From: Muribaculaceae bacterium
GTDB lineage: Bacteria; Bacteroidota; Bacteroidia; Bacteroidales; Muribaculaceae
Length of the DNA: 41,314 bases
Direction: 5' to 3'
Assembly: GCA_017483645.1 (NCBI GenBank)
Contig: JAFUWD010000048.1
Location: 1 to 41,314 of the forward strand
Position 1 is the stretch's first letter. Each line of letters starts with the position of its first letter. The notes below the pieces were generated by a model that was not told the origin of the DNA, did not search any database, and saw only the letters and a program-made list of their open reading frames with translations. The position numbers were made by a program, and so were the translations under genes. Below are positions 35,601 through 41,314 of the stretch, one piece after another.

Positions 35601-35699
35601 CTCTCCGTCGGATGCTTGCGTCACCACACCGGTCACCGTGCGGGCATAGCCCAACACCGCTAAGATGGAAAATAACAGAAGCAGTAACTGTTTTCTCAT
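32607..35699 (-). CDS. SusC/RagA-family TonB-linked outer-membrane transporter
   Basis: Protein of 1030 residues with signal peptide MRKQLLLLLFSILAVLGYA. An N-terminal carboxypeptidase-regulatory-like domain (about 20-95; SVQVHGTTRGTATDLDGKYS) is followed by the SusC linker LSEVVVTAMGQTQEKK (99-114), the plug domain with NTLQGKVAGLQVATGGG and NPNDIENMSVLKGAAASALY, and a 22-strand barrel ending in the terminal-Phe signal (NFTLKATF). There is no STN domain, so no direct sigma/anti-sigma control is indicated. First gene of a four-gene operon with susD and two lipoproteins. Confidence 0.95.
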   Translation of the reverse strand: MRKQLLLLLFSILAVLGYARTVTGVVTQASDGEPIIGASVQVHGTTRGTATDLDGKYSIDVNDGDVLDISYVGMNPVSIKVTSGKSVINVELKENAQVLSEVVVTAMGQTQEKKKLNFAVQSLDSDQVTAGGASNFANTLQGKVAGLQVATGGGSPNSSTQIIVRAISSVNNSQSNQPLVIVDGVAIRGSGDSLGDLNPNDIENMSVLKGAAASALYGQEASNGVIMITTKSGNRDGSVKVTGSATVEISQAMRVPKVQSMYMPGTKGMYKENSASGGWGPYVPKDATIYDNVGNFLKTGLLQKYDVSVSGGTEKFNAYASVAYMDNQGIVPKDYKKQITAFLKSSFKPSKQVTFQFSMNFKNSTARGFGNYMSTIYAWAIDKDMSDYQTKEGHVNWANRYDHWELLLDTERLNAGVSPYFGRYRDKSQTESTRIMLNGQVTYEPITDLQFTGKISYDKGYSTYDSYSIPRFYDGDLNNPNDEEVQQILKSNQGVYGSYSFQPSRGELVNYQGLATYKKTFAEDFTFNVLFGAEYKKYKGYEASIYNQHFMLGGEYYSFNNTNFTDGDLLIANKPTLYHSEYDKYGYFGELRFDYKGVAQLSATYRHDGSSRFKQASQTSYYYPSVTAGVIFSELFHLQNKWFSYGKIRGNWAKVGKDGPSYLFTDTYKEWTLFPDGGYGVNPTVSRAITLEPEMTSSWEIGADLRFFNSRTRLDVAYYSTTVDNQIVSVRVSPASGTILQTRNEGEIENYGVELTLAQDIIKSTDFDWTATANFSFNRGRVKSLPDDVIEIQGTQYGDIFPVARLNGSSTGLSGKDYERDPEGNVICDENGYPIISPQKGIYIGNREPDFLLGLGSNFRWKNATLSFLLDGRCGGDVANVTGRSLITNGMNHLYDNYRNREIIFNGVQAVAGPDGTTTYVKNTTPVVLDANFISKYFSTVSSNFIEDGSYIRLSYVTLGYDFTPLFKKNCPVKNLSLSFTARNLFLLTKYTGNDPAILAAVSGGTGGMGIDNYNVPSTRSFNFTLKATF

Positions 35700-35783
35700 G
35701 ACGATTATTTTTGGTTATAGTTTATGTTGTTAGTTTTCTTGGTTTTCGGTTTTCTTTATGCGACTCTCGCACATAATAGTCTA

Positions 35784-35791
35784 CAAACTTA
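35784..35791 (-). promoter_or_regulatory. -7 element of the SusCD operon
   Basis: TAAGTTTG on the minus strand, 85 bases before ATG 35699; no -33 element at the usual spacing. The rest of the divergent intergenic stretch 35800-35900 is AT-rich with no recognised operator. No HTCS, SARP or sigma/anti-sigma regulator gene lies nearby. Confidence 0.45.
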
Positions 35792-35902
35792 CTTAAAATC
35801 TCTCAAAACGGCGCATTTTTTAACACTAAATTTTCGCGTATTTTAGATTTTTTTGAATTTGATACAATATTTTTCAATGTTTAACAAATTGGTTTGTATT
35901 AG

Positions 35903-35936
35903 TTGTGCAATTATTGTCGTCAAATTGCTAAATTTG
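35903..35936 (+). promoter_or_regulatory. Promoter of the beta-helix gene
   Basis: TTG (35903-35905), 23 bases, TAAATTTG (35929-35936). The -7 box is consensus; the spacer is at the long end. The start codon follows after about 25-30 leader bases. Confidence 0.55.
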
Positions 35937-35967
35937 CATTTTAGTTAACCCCAAATTATAAATGCTT

Positions 35968-37401
35968 ATGAAAAAAGTTTTTACTTTCATTTTGCTGGCT
36001 GCAGCCGCATGCACGCTGCAAGCCAAAGTGTACACCTTTGCCGATTTGAGCCAGATTGAGGGCTCGGGTGTGGCAGTGGCCTCGGATGGTGCCTATGTGC
36101 TGACCATGAGCTCCAGCCTCACCGAGGCTTTGACCCTCGACGGTGGCGGCATCATCGTGAGCAAGAGCGACCTCACGCTGGCCGATGGCAATGGCCTGAA
36201 AATCAATGAGGGCGATGTAATCAAGTTTGGTGACAAGGCGCGTATCGTCATGAACGGCCTGCTTGAGGCTGATGTGCAGGAAGCCACTATCACTGCCACC
36301 GACGATGCCACAGGTACGGCGTTGGGAATCAGGCTGTACGGTTCGCAATCGAAGGCCGTGCTCAAAAATGTGACCATGAAGTATGTGGGTATCACCTTTG
36401 GCCCTGACGGTGGCGAGGGTAACCTGGTGGCCGACGGCTGCACGTTTGATTCCTACAACAGCAAGCTGGGCACATCCAACATCAACTTCACGTCGGAAAG
36501 TCATGGCAATGTGGTGAACAATTGCACTTTCACCAATGGCCAGGTGGCTTGCGTGGCCTGTGGCTCGAATGTGCCCTGCGGCATCGACATCACCAATTGC
36601 GTGATGGACAAGAACGGTGTGAGCGGTCGCCTGACGCCTGCCATCAACATGGGACTCTACGGTGCTTATGACATCAACATTGAGAACAATGTGGTGACCG
36701 GCCGCGCTGTGGTGACTCGCACCGGTGGCATCGCCGTGAGCCATCTGCTGGGTGGTGAGTTCACCGGCACCGTCACCATCAAGGGCAACACCGTGACCGA
36801 CAATTCCTATGGCATCACGCTCACCGGCCCCGGCAAAGTCATCATCGAGAACAATGTGGTGAAGAACAACCGTTACATTGCCAGTGCCATGAATGGCGGC
36901 AGTGGCATCAACATCACCGCCAACACCGGCGGCGCCATTGCCCGCATCCGCGGCAATGAAATTGAGGGCAATATGTGGGGAATCACCCTGATTGGCCCTA
37001 AAGAGGGTTCGACAAGCCCGTTTATCGATGTCGACCTGGGAACGGCCACCGACCCTGGCTTGAACACCTTCAAGGACAATGGCACCGACGGCACCAACTA
37101 TTCGACTGAGGCCGGCAATCTTTATGACCTGTACAACAACAGCGGAAGCACCATCTATGCTGTGGGCAACACCTGGAACGTGGCCGACCAAGAGGATCTT
37201 GACGCCATCGAGGATGTGATTTACCACCAGCCCGATGATGAGACGCTGGGCGAGGTCATCTTCTCGCAGGAAACCGGCATCGACGAGGTGAAAGCCGCCA
37301 CCAATACCGATAGCCGTTATTACAACCTGATGGGCCAGCCTGTGGCCAATCCGTCTGCCGGAATCTATATCCACCAGGGAAAGAAAGTGATTGTGCGCTG
37401 A
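35968..37401 (+). CDS. Right-handed beta-helix secreted protein with T9SS-like C-terminal tail
   Basis: Protein of about 477 residues; ATG 35968 (MKKVFTFILLAAAACTLQA) starts the signal peptide, and an ATG two codons earlier is equally possible. The body has repeated parallel-beta-helix turns rich in Asn and Gly (NNCTFTNGQV, NNVVTGRAVVTRTGGIAVS, NNVVKNNRYIASAMNGGSGI, RGNEIEGNMWGIT), as in pectate-lyase-like and polysaccharide-binding proteins; no catalytic set can be assigned. The C-terminus YYNLMGQPVANPSAGIYI, ending GKKVIVR, resembles the short type IX secretion sorting domains of Bacteroidota. It is divergent from susC and convergent with GHL10 gene 2. Confidence 0.85.
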   Translation: MKKVFTFILLAAAACTLQAKVYTFADLSQIEGSGVAVASDGAYVLTMSSSLTEALTLDGGGIIVSKSDLTLADGNGLKINEGDVIKFGDKARIVMNGLLEADVQEATITATDDATGTALGIRLYGSQSKAVLKNVTMKYVGITFGPDGGEGNLVADGCTFDSYNSKLGTSNINFTSESHGNVVNNCTFTNGQVACVACGSNVPCGIDITNCVMDKNGVSGRLTPAINMGLYGAYDINIENNVVTGRAVVTRTGGIAVSHLLGGEFTGTVTIKGNTVTDNSYGITLTGPGKVIIENNVVKNNRYIASAMNGGSGINITANTGGAIARIRGNEIEGNMWGITLIGPKEGSTSPFIDVDLGTATDPGLNTFKDNGTDGTNYSTEAGNLYDLYNNSGSTIYAVGNTWNVADQEDLDAIEDVIYHQPDDETLGEVIFSQETGIDEVKAATNTDSRYYNLMGQPVANPSAGIYIHQGKKVIVR

Positions 37402-37430
37402 TGCTTGCAGAATACAGCAAGGCAAAAACA

Positions 37431-37468
37431 AATGAGGGTGCGTCCAAAGAATCGGGCGCACCCTCATT
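37431..37468. terminator. Bidirectional hairpin between beta-helix and GHL10 gene 2
   Basis: AATGAGGGTGCG (37431-37442) pairs perfectly with CGCACCCTCATT (37457-37468), loop 14 bases. The minus-strand side continues as TGTTTTTGCC, giving a modest T-tract. It lies between two convergent stop codons at 37401 and 37486. Confidence 0.75.
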
Positions 37469-37485
37469 GTCTTCATTTGATGGCG

Positions 37486-40400
37486 TTATTGTTCCATGAT
37501 GATGTTGACGAGCGCCGTGACATCGGCAACGCCGGTTTCACCGTCGCCATTCACATCGCTGCGCTCATTCTCGCTTTCATTAAGCACCAGATTCACCAGT
37601 GCGGTGACATCGGCCACATTGACCTCACCGTCGCCATTCACGTCGCCCCGCAGCATGTTAGGCTGCAACACATAGGCTGCCAGTCCGTTGGCCGGTGAGT
37701 AGACGTAGAGGTGCATCTTGCCACCTGCCGGCACTGCCGTACAGGGAGCATCCCACGTGCTGCTGTTGTTTCCGCCCAAGCCGCTCTCGGGGAAGCGCCA
37801 CATGGCTTTGTAGCCGGCGTAGTCGGTGCCGTTGTCGTTGCGTGCCAGCATGAAGGTGTGGCCAAGACTGTTGCGGAAGTCGCTGTAGGGATACAGCATG
37901 AAGTGCTTGCCCAGATAGGTGAAGGTGGCGAAGCCGTTGGCCTCGGTGCCGCTGGGCATGATGCCTGTGTTGTTCAGGAAACTGTCGGCAATGCGCCCGG
38001 TGGCGAAATTGTAGAGGGTGGGGTGCGTGTTACCGCCAGTGACCACCACCTGGTCGTTGCTCAGTCCCACCACACGCGGAGCGATGCCGGTTCCCGAGGC
38101 GTTGGCGGGGCAGAAGTTCTGCGCCTTCATCACGCTCACACTGGGCGTGCCGTTGCCGGTGACCGTCCAGCGCACCACCTCGCTGCCGTTGGCAATGGCG
38201 GCAAACACCGTGAAGTTGCCCGTCGATACATCGCCCACCACGTCGCAGTGGTCGATGCGGTTGCCGGTGGTGGTGGCTGTAGTGGAGAGGGCGCACACTT
38301 GTTTCACGTTGCCGGTTTCCACATCCACTTGGTAGATGTTGAGCGGCTGATTGGTGATGTTGAGCAGCAGATTCGAGATGAGGAAGTGGCCGGCATCGTC
38401 GGTGAAGATGTCGTTTCCAGGGTAATAGTTGCACTGCACCTCCGACGACACGGGCACGGTCTTCATCAGCTCGCCCGTTTCGGCGCTGTAATGGTTGATG
38501 TAGACATCGGCGCTGTTGGAGCCTTCACTGCGCCCAATCTGGTAGACGCGGTCGGCATCGGCAGCGATGCCGCGGTTGTCGAGTCCGCCGTTGGTGAAGT
38601 CCATGTTCTCATATTCGATTTTGGTGGAGCGAATCCACTTGCTGACGAGTCGCAGCCCGTCCATGTCGTCATAGGTGTCGATGTCGCGCAGTTGCGCATA
38701 ACCCGGCTCGTAGTTGCCGGTGGGCACGTTGGTGACGGTGAAAATCCATGCTTCCGATGCGTTGTCGTCGCATCCGGGGGCCTGGGTGAGCACACGCCAA
38801 TAGAAGGAGCCTTTGCCCACCAGAGCGGGATTGAAGTCGAGGGTTCTGAGCGAGCCTCCGGCGCGCGAGCCCATCTCGCCGGTCGTGAGTTTCACTTGTT
38901 CAAAGTTGGGGTCGGTGGCGATTTGCACCCGGTAACTGGTCGCCGATGCGGCGCTGGTGCACACAAAGGCAAACGTGTCGTCCACTTCGGCGTCGTTGGC
39001 TGGGCTGACGAGTGTCACGGTGGGTGCCAGCGGACGCGCGCCCGTGGTGAACGACTCTACCGTGCTTTGTTTGTCGAAGCGTCCGTTCTGTGAGGTGGTC
39101 ACACGCCAGTAATAAAGCTTGTGTGAATCCAGTGCCGACAAGTCGATGGTGGGATTGCAAGTGGTGATGCCTTCCTGGTCGAGCACCACTTGGTTGAAGT
39201 TGGCATCGGTGGCGATGGTCAGGCGATAGGTGGCGCCTTCGGCCTCGGTCCATTCAAAGGGCTGCTGCCATTCGACGGTGGCACCCTGCACCGGTGCGAT
39301 GAGTGTCACCTCGTCGGCATAGCCCGACGGGGCGTTGACCAGTGCCGGCTCAAATTCGTTGCCCCAGCCGTCGACCACGCACACGGCGTACCAGTAGCCG
39401 CTGCGTTTGTCGGTTGGCAGGGTGTAAGAAGGCTCGTAGGTGACTCCCAGCAGGTAGTCGCTCTTGAAACCGCCGTAGGTGGCGCTGCGGGCATTGTCCA
39501 TCGACACACCTGTGGGGATTGCATAGACGCTGTACTTGACCAACGCCACATCAACGCCCGTCCACTTGAGTGCGCCGCTGGCCAGGCGCGCATCGGCAGG
39601 CGCGGCATATTCCGTCTTGGGCTTCCACGTCATGGCCGGAGTGAGCGACTTGGTGGTGAACACGTTTTGAGCCAGATAGTTGCCAAGTCCCGTGCAGGTG
39701 GGGCCGTTGAGGTACTTGGCACTGTAGAAGTTCACGCCGGGAGCGCCGTCGAGGTTGTACTCACGGCTGTAGTTGATTTGTTTCTCCACTTCTTTCCAGT
39801 CGTCGAGGGTGTTGGTGCTGGCCATGAAGTAGATGTTGTGGCTGGCGTAGTGATGACGGCCAAAGTGCTGGGCGATGTAGCTCCACCACTTGGTGAGCGG
39901 CCCGAAGGGGTTGGTCGAGTGGGTCGTTTTCCAATACAATTGTGGCGAGATGTAGTCGATGGTTCCTTCTTCGAGCCAAGCCAGCGGGTCGCTATAGATT
40001 TGGCTGTATTGCCAGTCGCTGCCGGTGGGGCAGGGGTCCACGCCGTGCTTGCTGGCGCTGGTCGATGCCGTTCCGGCTACGCCGGCGGGTCCGATGCCGA
40101 ATTTCACATAGGGCTTTGTTTCCTGCACCATGTCGTAGAACTCACGCACCATCAGGTTCACGTTGGCTCGGCGCCAGTCCGAGATGTTCATTGAGGTGCC
40201 GCTTTGTTGCCACAACTGATAGTCGGGGGCGGTGCTGTTGGTCGGGGTGCCGTCGCCGGGATAGAAATAGTCGTCGAAGATGATGCCGTCGATATCGTAA
40301 TTGAGAATCATTTCACGGCACACCTTGATGACATGCTGGCGCGACGCCTCCAGGCCGGGGTTGAACACGATGCGCGACCCCACCTGCATCAGCAGGCCCG

Positions 40401-40857
40401 ACTCTTTCATGGCCTGGTCTTGGGCGGTGGTGCAATCGTTGCCGCTGCTGTTGCTGAAACGGTAGGGATTCACCCAAGCGTGGATTTCAAGACCGCGCTT
40501 GTGACACTCTTCCACGGCAAACTGCAAGGGGTCCCATCCCGGGTCCACACCGCGGGTGCCGCTCACGTAGCTCGACCAAGGCTCGTAGCTGGAGCGATAC
40601 AGGGCGTCGGCCATGGGGCGCACTTGCAGGCACACGGCGTTCATGTTGGTGTTGACAAAGCCATCGAGCAAATCGGTGAGCTGTTTCTTTTGTTTTTGCT
40701 GGACTGAGGCCGATGTGCCTCGGGTTTGTGGCCAGTCGATATTGCTCACAGTGGCAATCCACACGGTACGCATCTCGCGCTTGAGCCCTTCATCGGCCCG
40801 CACGTTGACTGCCGTTGCAAGCAAAGCCGCTAATAGCAGAGTCAGTGATTTTCTCAT
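37486..40857 (-). CDS. GHL10 glycosidase-like protein fused to Ig-like and propeller modules, dockerin-like tail
   Basis: Secreted protein of 1123 residues; ATG 40857 gives signal peptide MRKSLTLLLAALLATAVNVRA, while an upstream ATG at 40947 lacks a signal. Residues ~24-340 are a GHL10 domain closely resembling that of 25130-27691 (EPWSSYVSGTRGVDP, HAWVNPYRF, DGIIFDDYFYP at ~190-200). Two or three FN3/Ig-like domains follow (to about 715; TLIAPVQGATVEWQQPFEW, TLVSPANDAEV). Residues ~719-1068 are homologous to the two stand-alone propeller proteins (KWIRSTKIEYEN, YSAETGELMKTV, IYQVDVETGNVKQV, DHCDVVGDVSTGN). The final 53 residues (bases 37486-37647) are the dockerin-like tail (DVNGDGEVNVAD, DVNGDGETGVAD). 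Monocistronic. Confidence 0.88.
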   Translation of the reverse strand: MRKSLTLLLAALLATAVNVRADEGLKREMRTVWIATVSNIDWPQTRGTSASVQQKQKKQLTDLLDGFVNTNMNAVCLQVRPMADALYRSSYEPWSSYVSGTRGVDPGWDPLQFAVEECHKRGLEIHAWVNPYRFSNSSGNDCTTAQDQAMKESGLLMQVGSRIVFNPGLEASRQHVIKVCREMILNYDIDGIIFDDYFYPGDGTPTNSTAPDYQLWQQSGTSMNISDWRRANVNLMVREFYDMVQETKPYVKFGIGPAGVAGTASTSASKHGVDPCPTGSDWQYSQIYSDPLAWLEEGTIDYISPQLYWKTTHSTNPFGPLTKWWSYIAQHFGRHHYASHNIYFMASTNTLDDWKEVEKQINYSREYNLDGAPGVNFYSAKYLNGPTCTGLGNYLAQNVFTTKSLTPAMTWKPKTEYAAPADARLASGALKWTGVDVALVKYSVYAIPTGVSMDNARSATYGGFKSDYLLGVTYEPSYTLPTDKRSGYWYAVCVVDGWGNEFEPALVNAPSGYADEVTLIAPVQGATVEWQQPFEWTEAEGATYRLTIATDANFNQVVLDQEGITTCNPTIDLSALDSHKLYYWRVTTSQNGRFDKQSTVESFTTGARPLAPTVTLVSPANDAEVDDTFAFVCTSAASATSYRVQIATDPNFEQVKLTTGEMGSRAGGSLRTLDFNPALVGKGSFYWRVLTQAPGCDDNASEAWIFTVTNVPTGNYEPGYAQLRDIDTYDDMDGLRLVSKWIRSTKIEYENMDFTNGGLDNRGIAADADRVYQIGRSEGSNSADVYINHYSAETGELMKTVPVSSEVQCNYYPGNDIFTDDAGHFLISNLLLNITNQPLNIYQVDVETGNVKQVCALSTTATTTGNRIDHCDVVGDVSTGNFTVFAAIANGSEVVRWTVTGNGTPSVSVMKAQNFCPANASGTGIAPRVVGLSNDQVVVTGGNTHPTLYNFATGRIADSFLNNTGIMPSGTEANGFATFTYLGKHFMLYPYSDFRNSLGHTFMLARNDNGTDYAGYKAMWRFPESGLGGNNSSTWDAPCTAVPAGGKMHLYVYSPANGLAAYVLQPNMLRGDVNGDGEVNVADVTALVNLVLNESENERSDVNGDGETGVADVTALVNIIMEQ

Positions 40858-40888
40858 CGTTGATAAATATTTTAGGTTTATGCCGATG

Positions 40889-40904
40889 CAAAAATACAAA
40901 AATA
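40889..40904 (-). promoter_or_regulatory. Two overlapping -7-like boxes of GHL10 gene 2
   Basis: TATTTTTG occurs twice in a row on the minus strand (40904-40897 and 40896-40889), 32-40 bases before ATG 40857. No -33 box at normal spacing was found. Confidence 0.45.
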
Positions 40905-40950
40905 ATTTTGGTTTGAAAGAGCCACAGGGGGCATTTATAATGGCCAAGTG

Positions 40951-41314
40951 TTAAAATGGCGCTTTTGCCACGAGGTCGATGACCCGTCCGGTGACAGGAT
41001 GGGTGAAGGTGAGCCGCTGGGCGTGCAGCATGAGGCGCTGGGCGGCAGTGCCGTAAAGCATGTCGCCCTCGATGGGGGCGTTGAGGCCTTGTGGGTGGGC
41101 GGCGTGAATGCGCAGCTGGTGAGTGCGTCCCGTCAAGGGCTGCAGGTCGACGCGTGTGCGCCCGGCAGAGCGCTGGAGCACACGGTAGCGTGTCACGGCC
41201 TCGCGGCCATCGATGGGGTCCACCATTTGCCGGGGACGGTCGTCGACATCGGGCCTGAGCGGCAGGTTGATGGTTCCGGCATCGTGCTCCACCTCTCCGG
41301 CGAGCACGGCCACA
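40951..41314 (-). CDS. RluA-family pseudouridine synthase, C-terminal part (truncated by window edge)
   Basis: Only the last ~120 residues are in the window; the start lies beyond 41314. PLTGRTHQLRIHAAHPQG and the following IEGDMLYG, then RLMLHAQRLTFTHPVTG are diagnostic of the RluA/RsuA-type synthases that isomerise uridines in rRNA or tRNA. The catalytic HRLDxxTSG segment is not included, so the subgroup (RluA, RluC or RluD) cannot be assigned. It is upstream of, and in the same direction as, GHL10 gene 2, separated by 93 bases containing the candidate promoter. Confidence 0.88.
   Translation of the reverse strand, partial: VAVLAGEVEHDAGTINLPLRPDVDDRPRQMVDPIDGREAVTRYRVLQRSAGRTRVDLQPLTGRTHQLRIHAAHPQGLNAPIEGDMLYGTAAQRLMLHAQRLTFTHPVTGRVIDLVAKAPF

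Noticed and set aside
18605-40857. A true cellulosome
   Set aside because: No cohesin, scaffoldin, carbohydrate-binding module of cellulosomal type or cellulase is seen; only the dockerin-like tails are present, so the finding is restricted to a shared module.
1-41314. tRNA, rRNA or other structured RNA genes
   Set aside because: No cloverleaf with a conserved T-loop, no rRNA-like segment and no riboswitch core was recognised in the intergenic stretches; only terminator-type hairpins and the repeats are visible.

Overview
The window looks like a chromosomal segment of a GC-rich gut-type member of the Bacteroidales (Bacteroidota). The evidence is a SusC/SusD pair, many secreted proteins and lipoproteins, Bacteroidota-type promoters (TTTG or TTG, about 20 bases, then TAnnTTTG), weak ribosome binding sites, and a DUF3822 gene beside rsmD. 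The repeated dockerin-like C-terminal tails and a BspA-type leucine-rich repeat protein point towards Muribaculaceae- or Prevotella-like relatives. I cannot fix the family or genus from sequence alone. No rRNA, tRNA, CRISPR array, transposase or phage gene was seen.

Layout. 1-4.7 kb: a large BspA-like surface protein on the minus strand, bracketed by a GC-rich palindromic MITE/REP-like repeat (three tandem copies downstream, one interrupted and two partial copies upstream; one more at 7.26 kb). 4.8-7.2 kb: a compact plus-strand housekeeping operon (RsmI-like methyltransferase, metallo-beta-lactamase-fold hydrolase, UbiE/MenG). 7.4-9.9 kb: pfkA facing an rsmD/DUF3822 pair. 9.9-14.2 kb: four tandem paralogous secreted or lipoprotein genes of unknown function under one promoter. 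14.3-16.1 kb: a minus-strand operon with a DUF6249-like membrane protein, an ECF sigma factor and a small two-TM protein. 16.2-18.6 kb: an AI-2E-type membrane protein behind a triplicated promoter module, followed by miaA.

18.6-40.9 kb is a large exported-protein island. It holds a NAGPA-type phosphodiester glycosidase, two beta-propeller-like paralogs, an esterase, two GHL10 glycosidase-like proteins, SusC, SusD, two further lipoproteins and a beta-helix protein. Five of these, plus the BspA-like protein at the window start, end in the same ~53-residue dockerin-like tail with two calcium-loop motifs; no cohesin is encoded in the window. The larger GHL10 protein carries, before its tail, a module homologous to the two stand-alone propeller proteins. 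The beta-helix protein ends in a different, T9SS-like tail.

My working interpretation (inference) is a glycan-capture and degradation locus that may target bacterial cell-wall or phosphodiester-linked glycans. Its secreted parts would share a common, uncharacterised C-terminal docking or anchoring module. A truncated RluA-family pseudouridine synthase closes the window.
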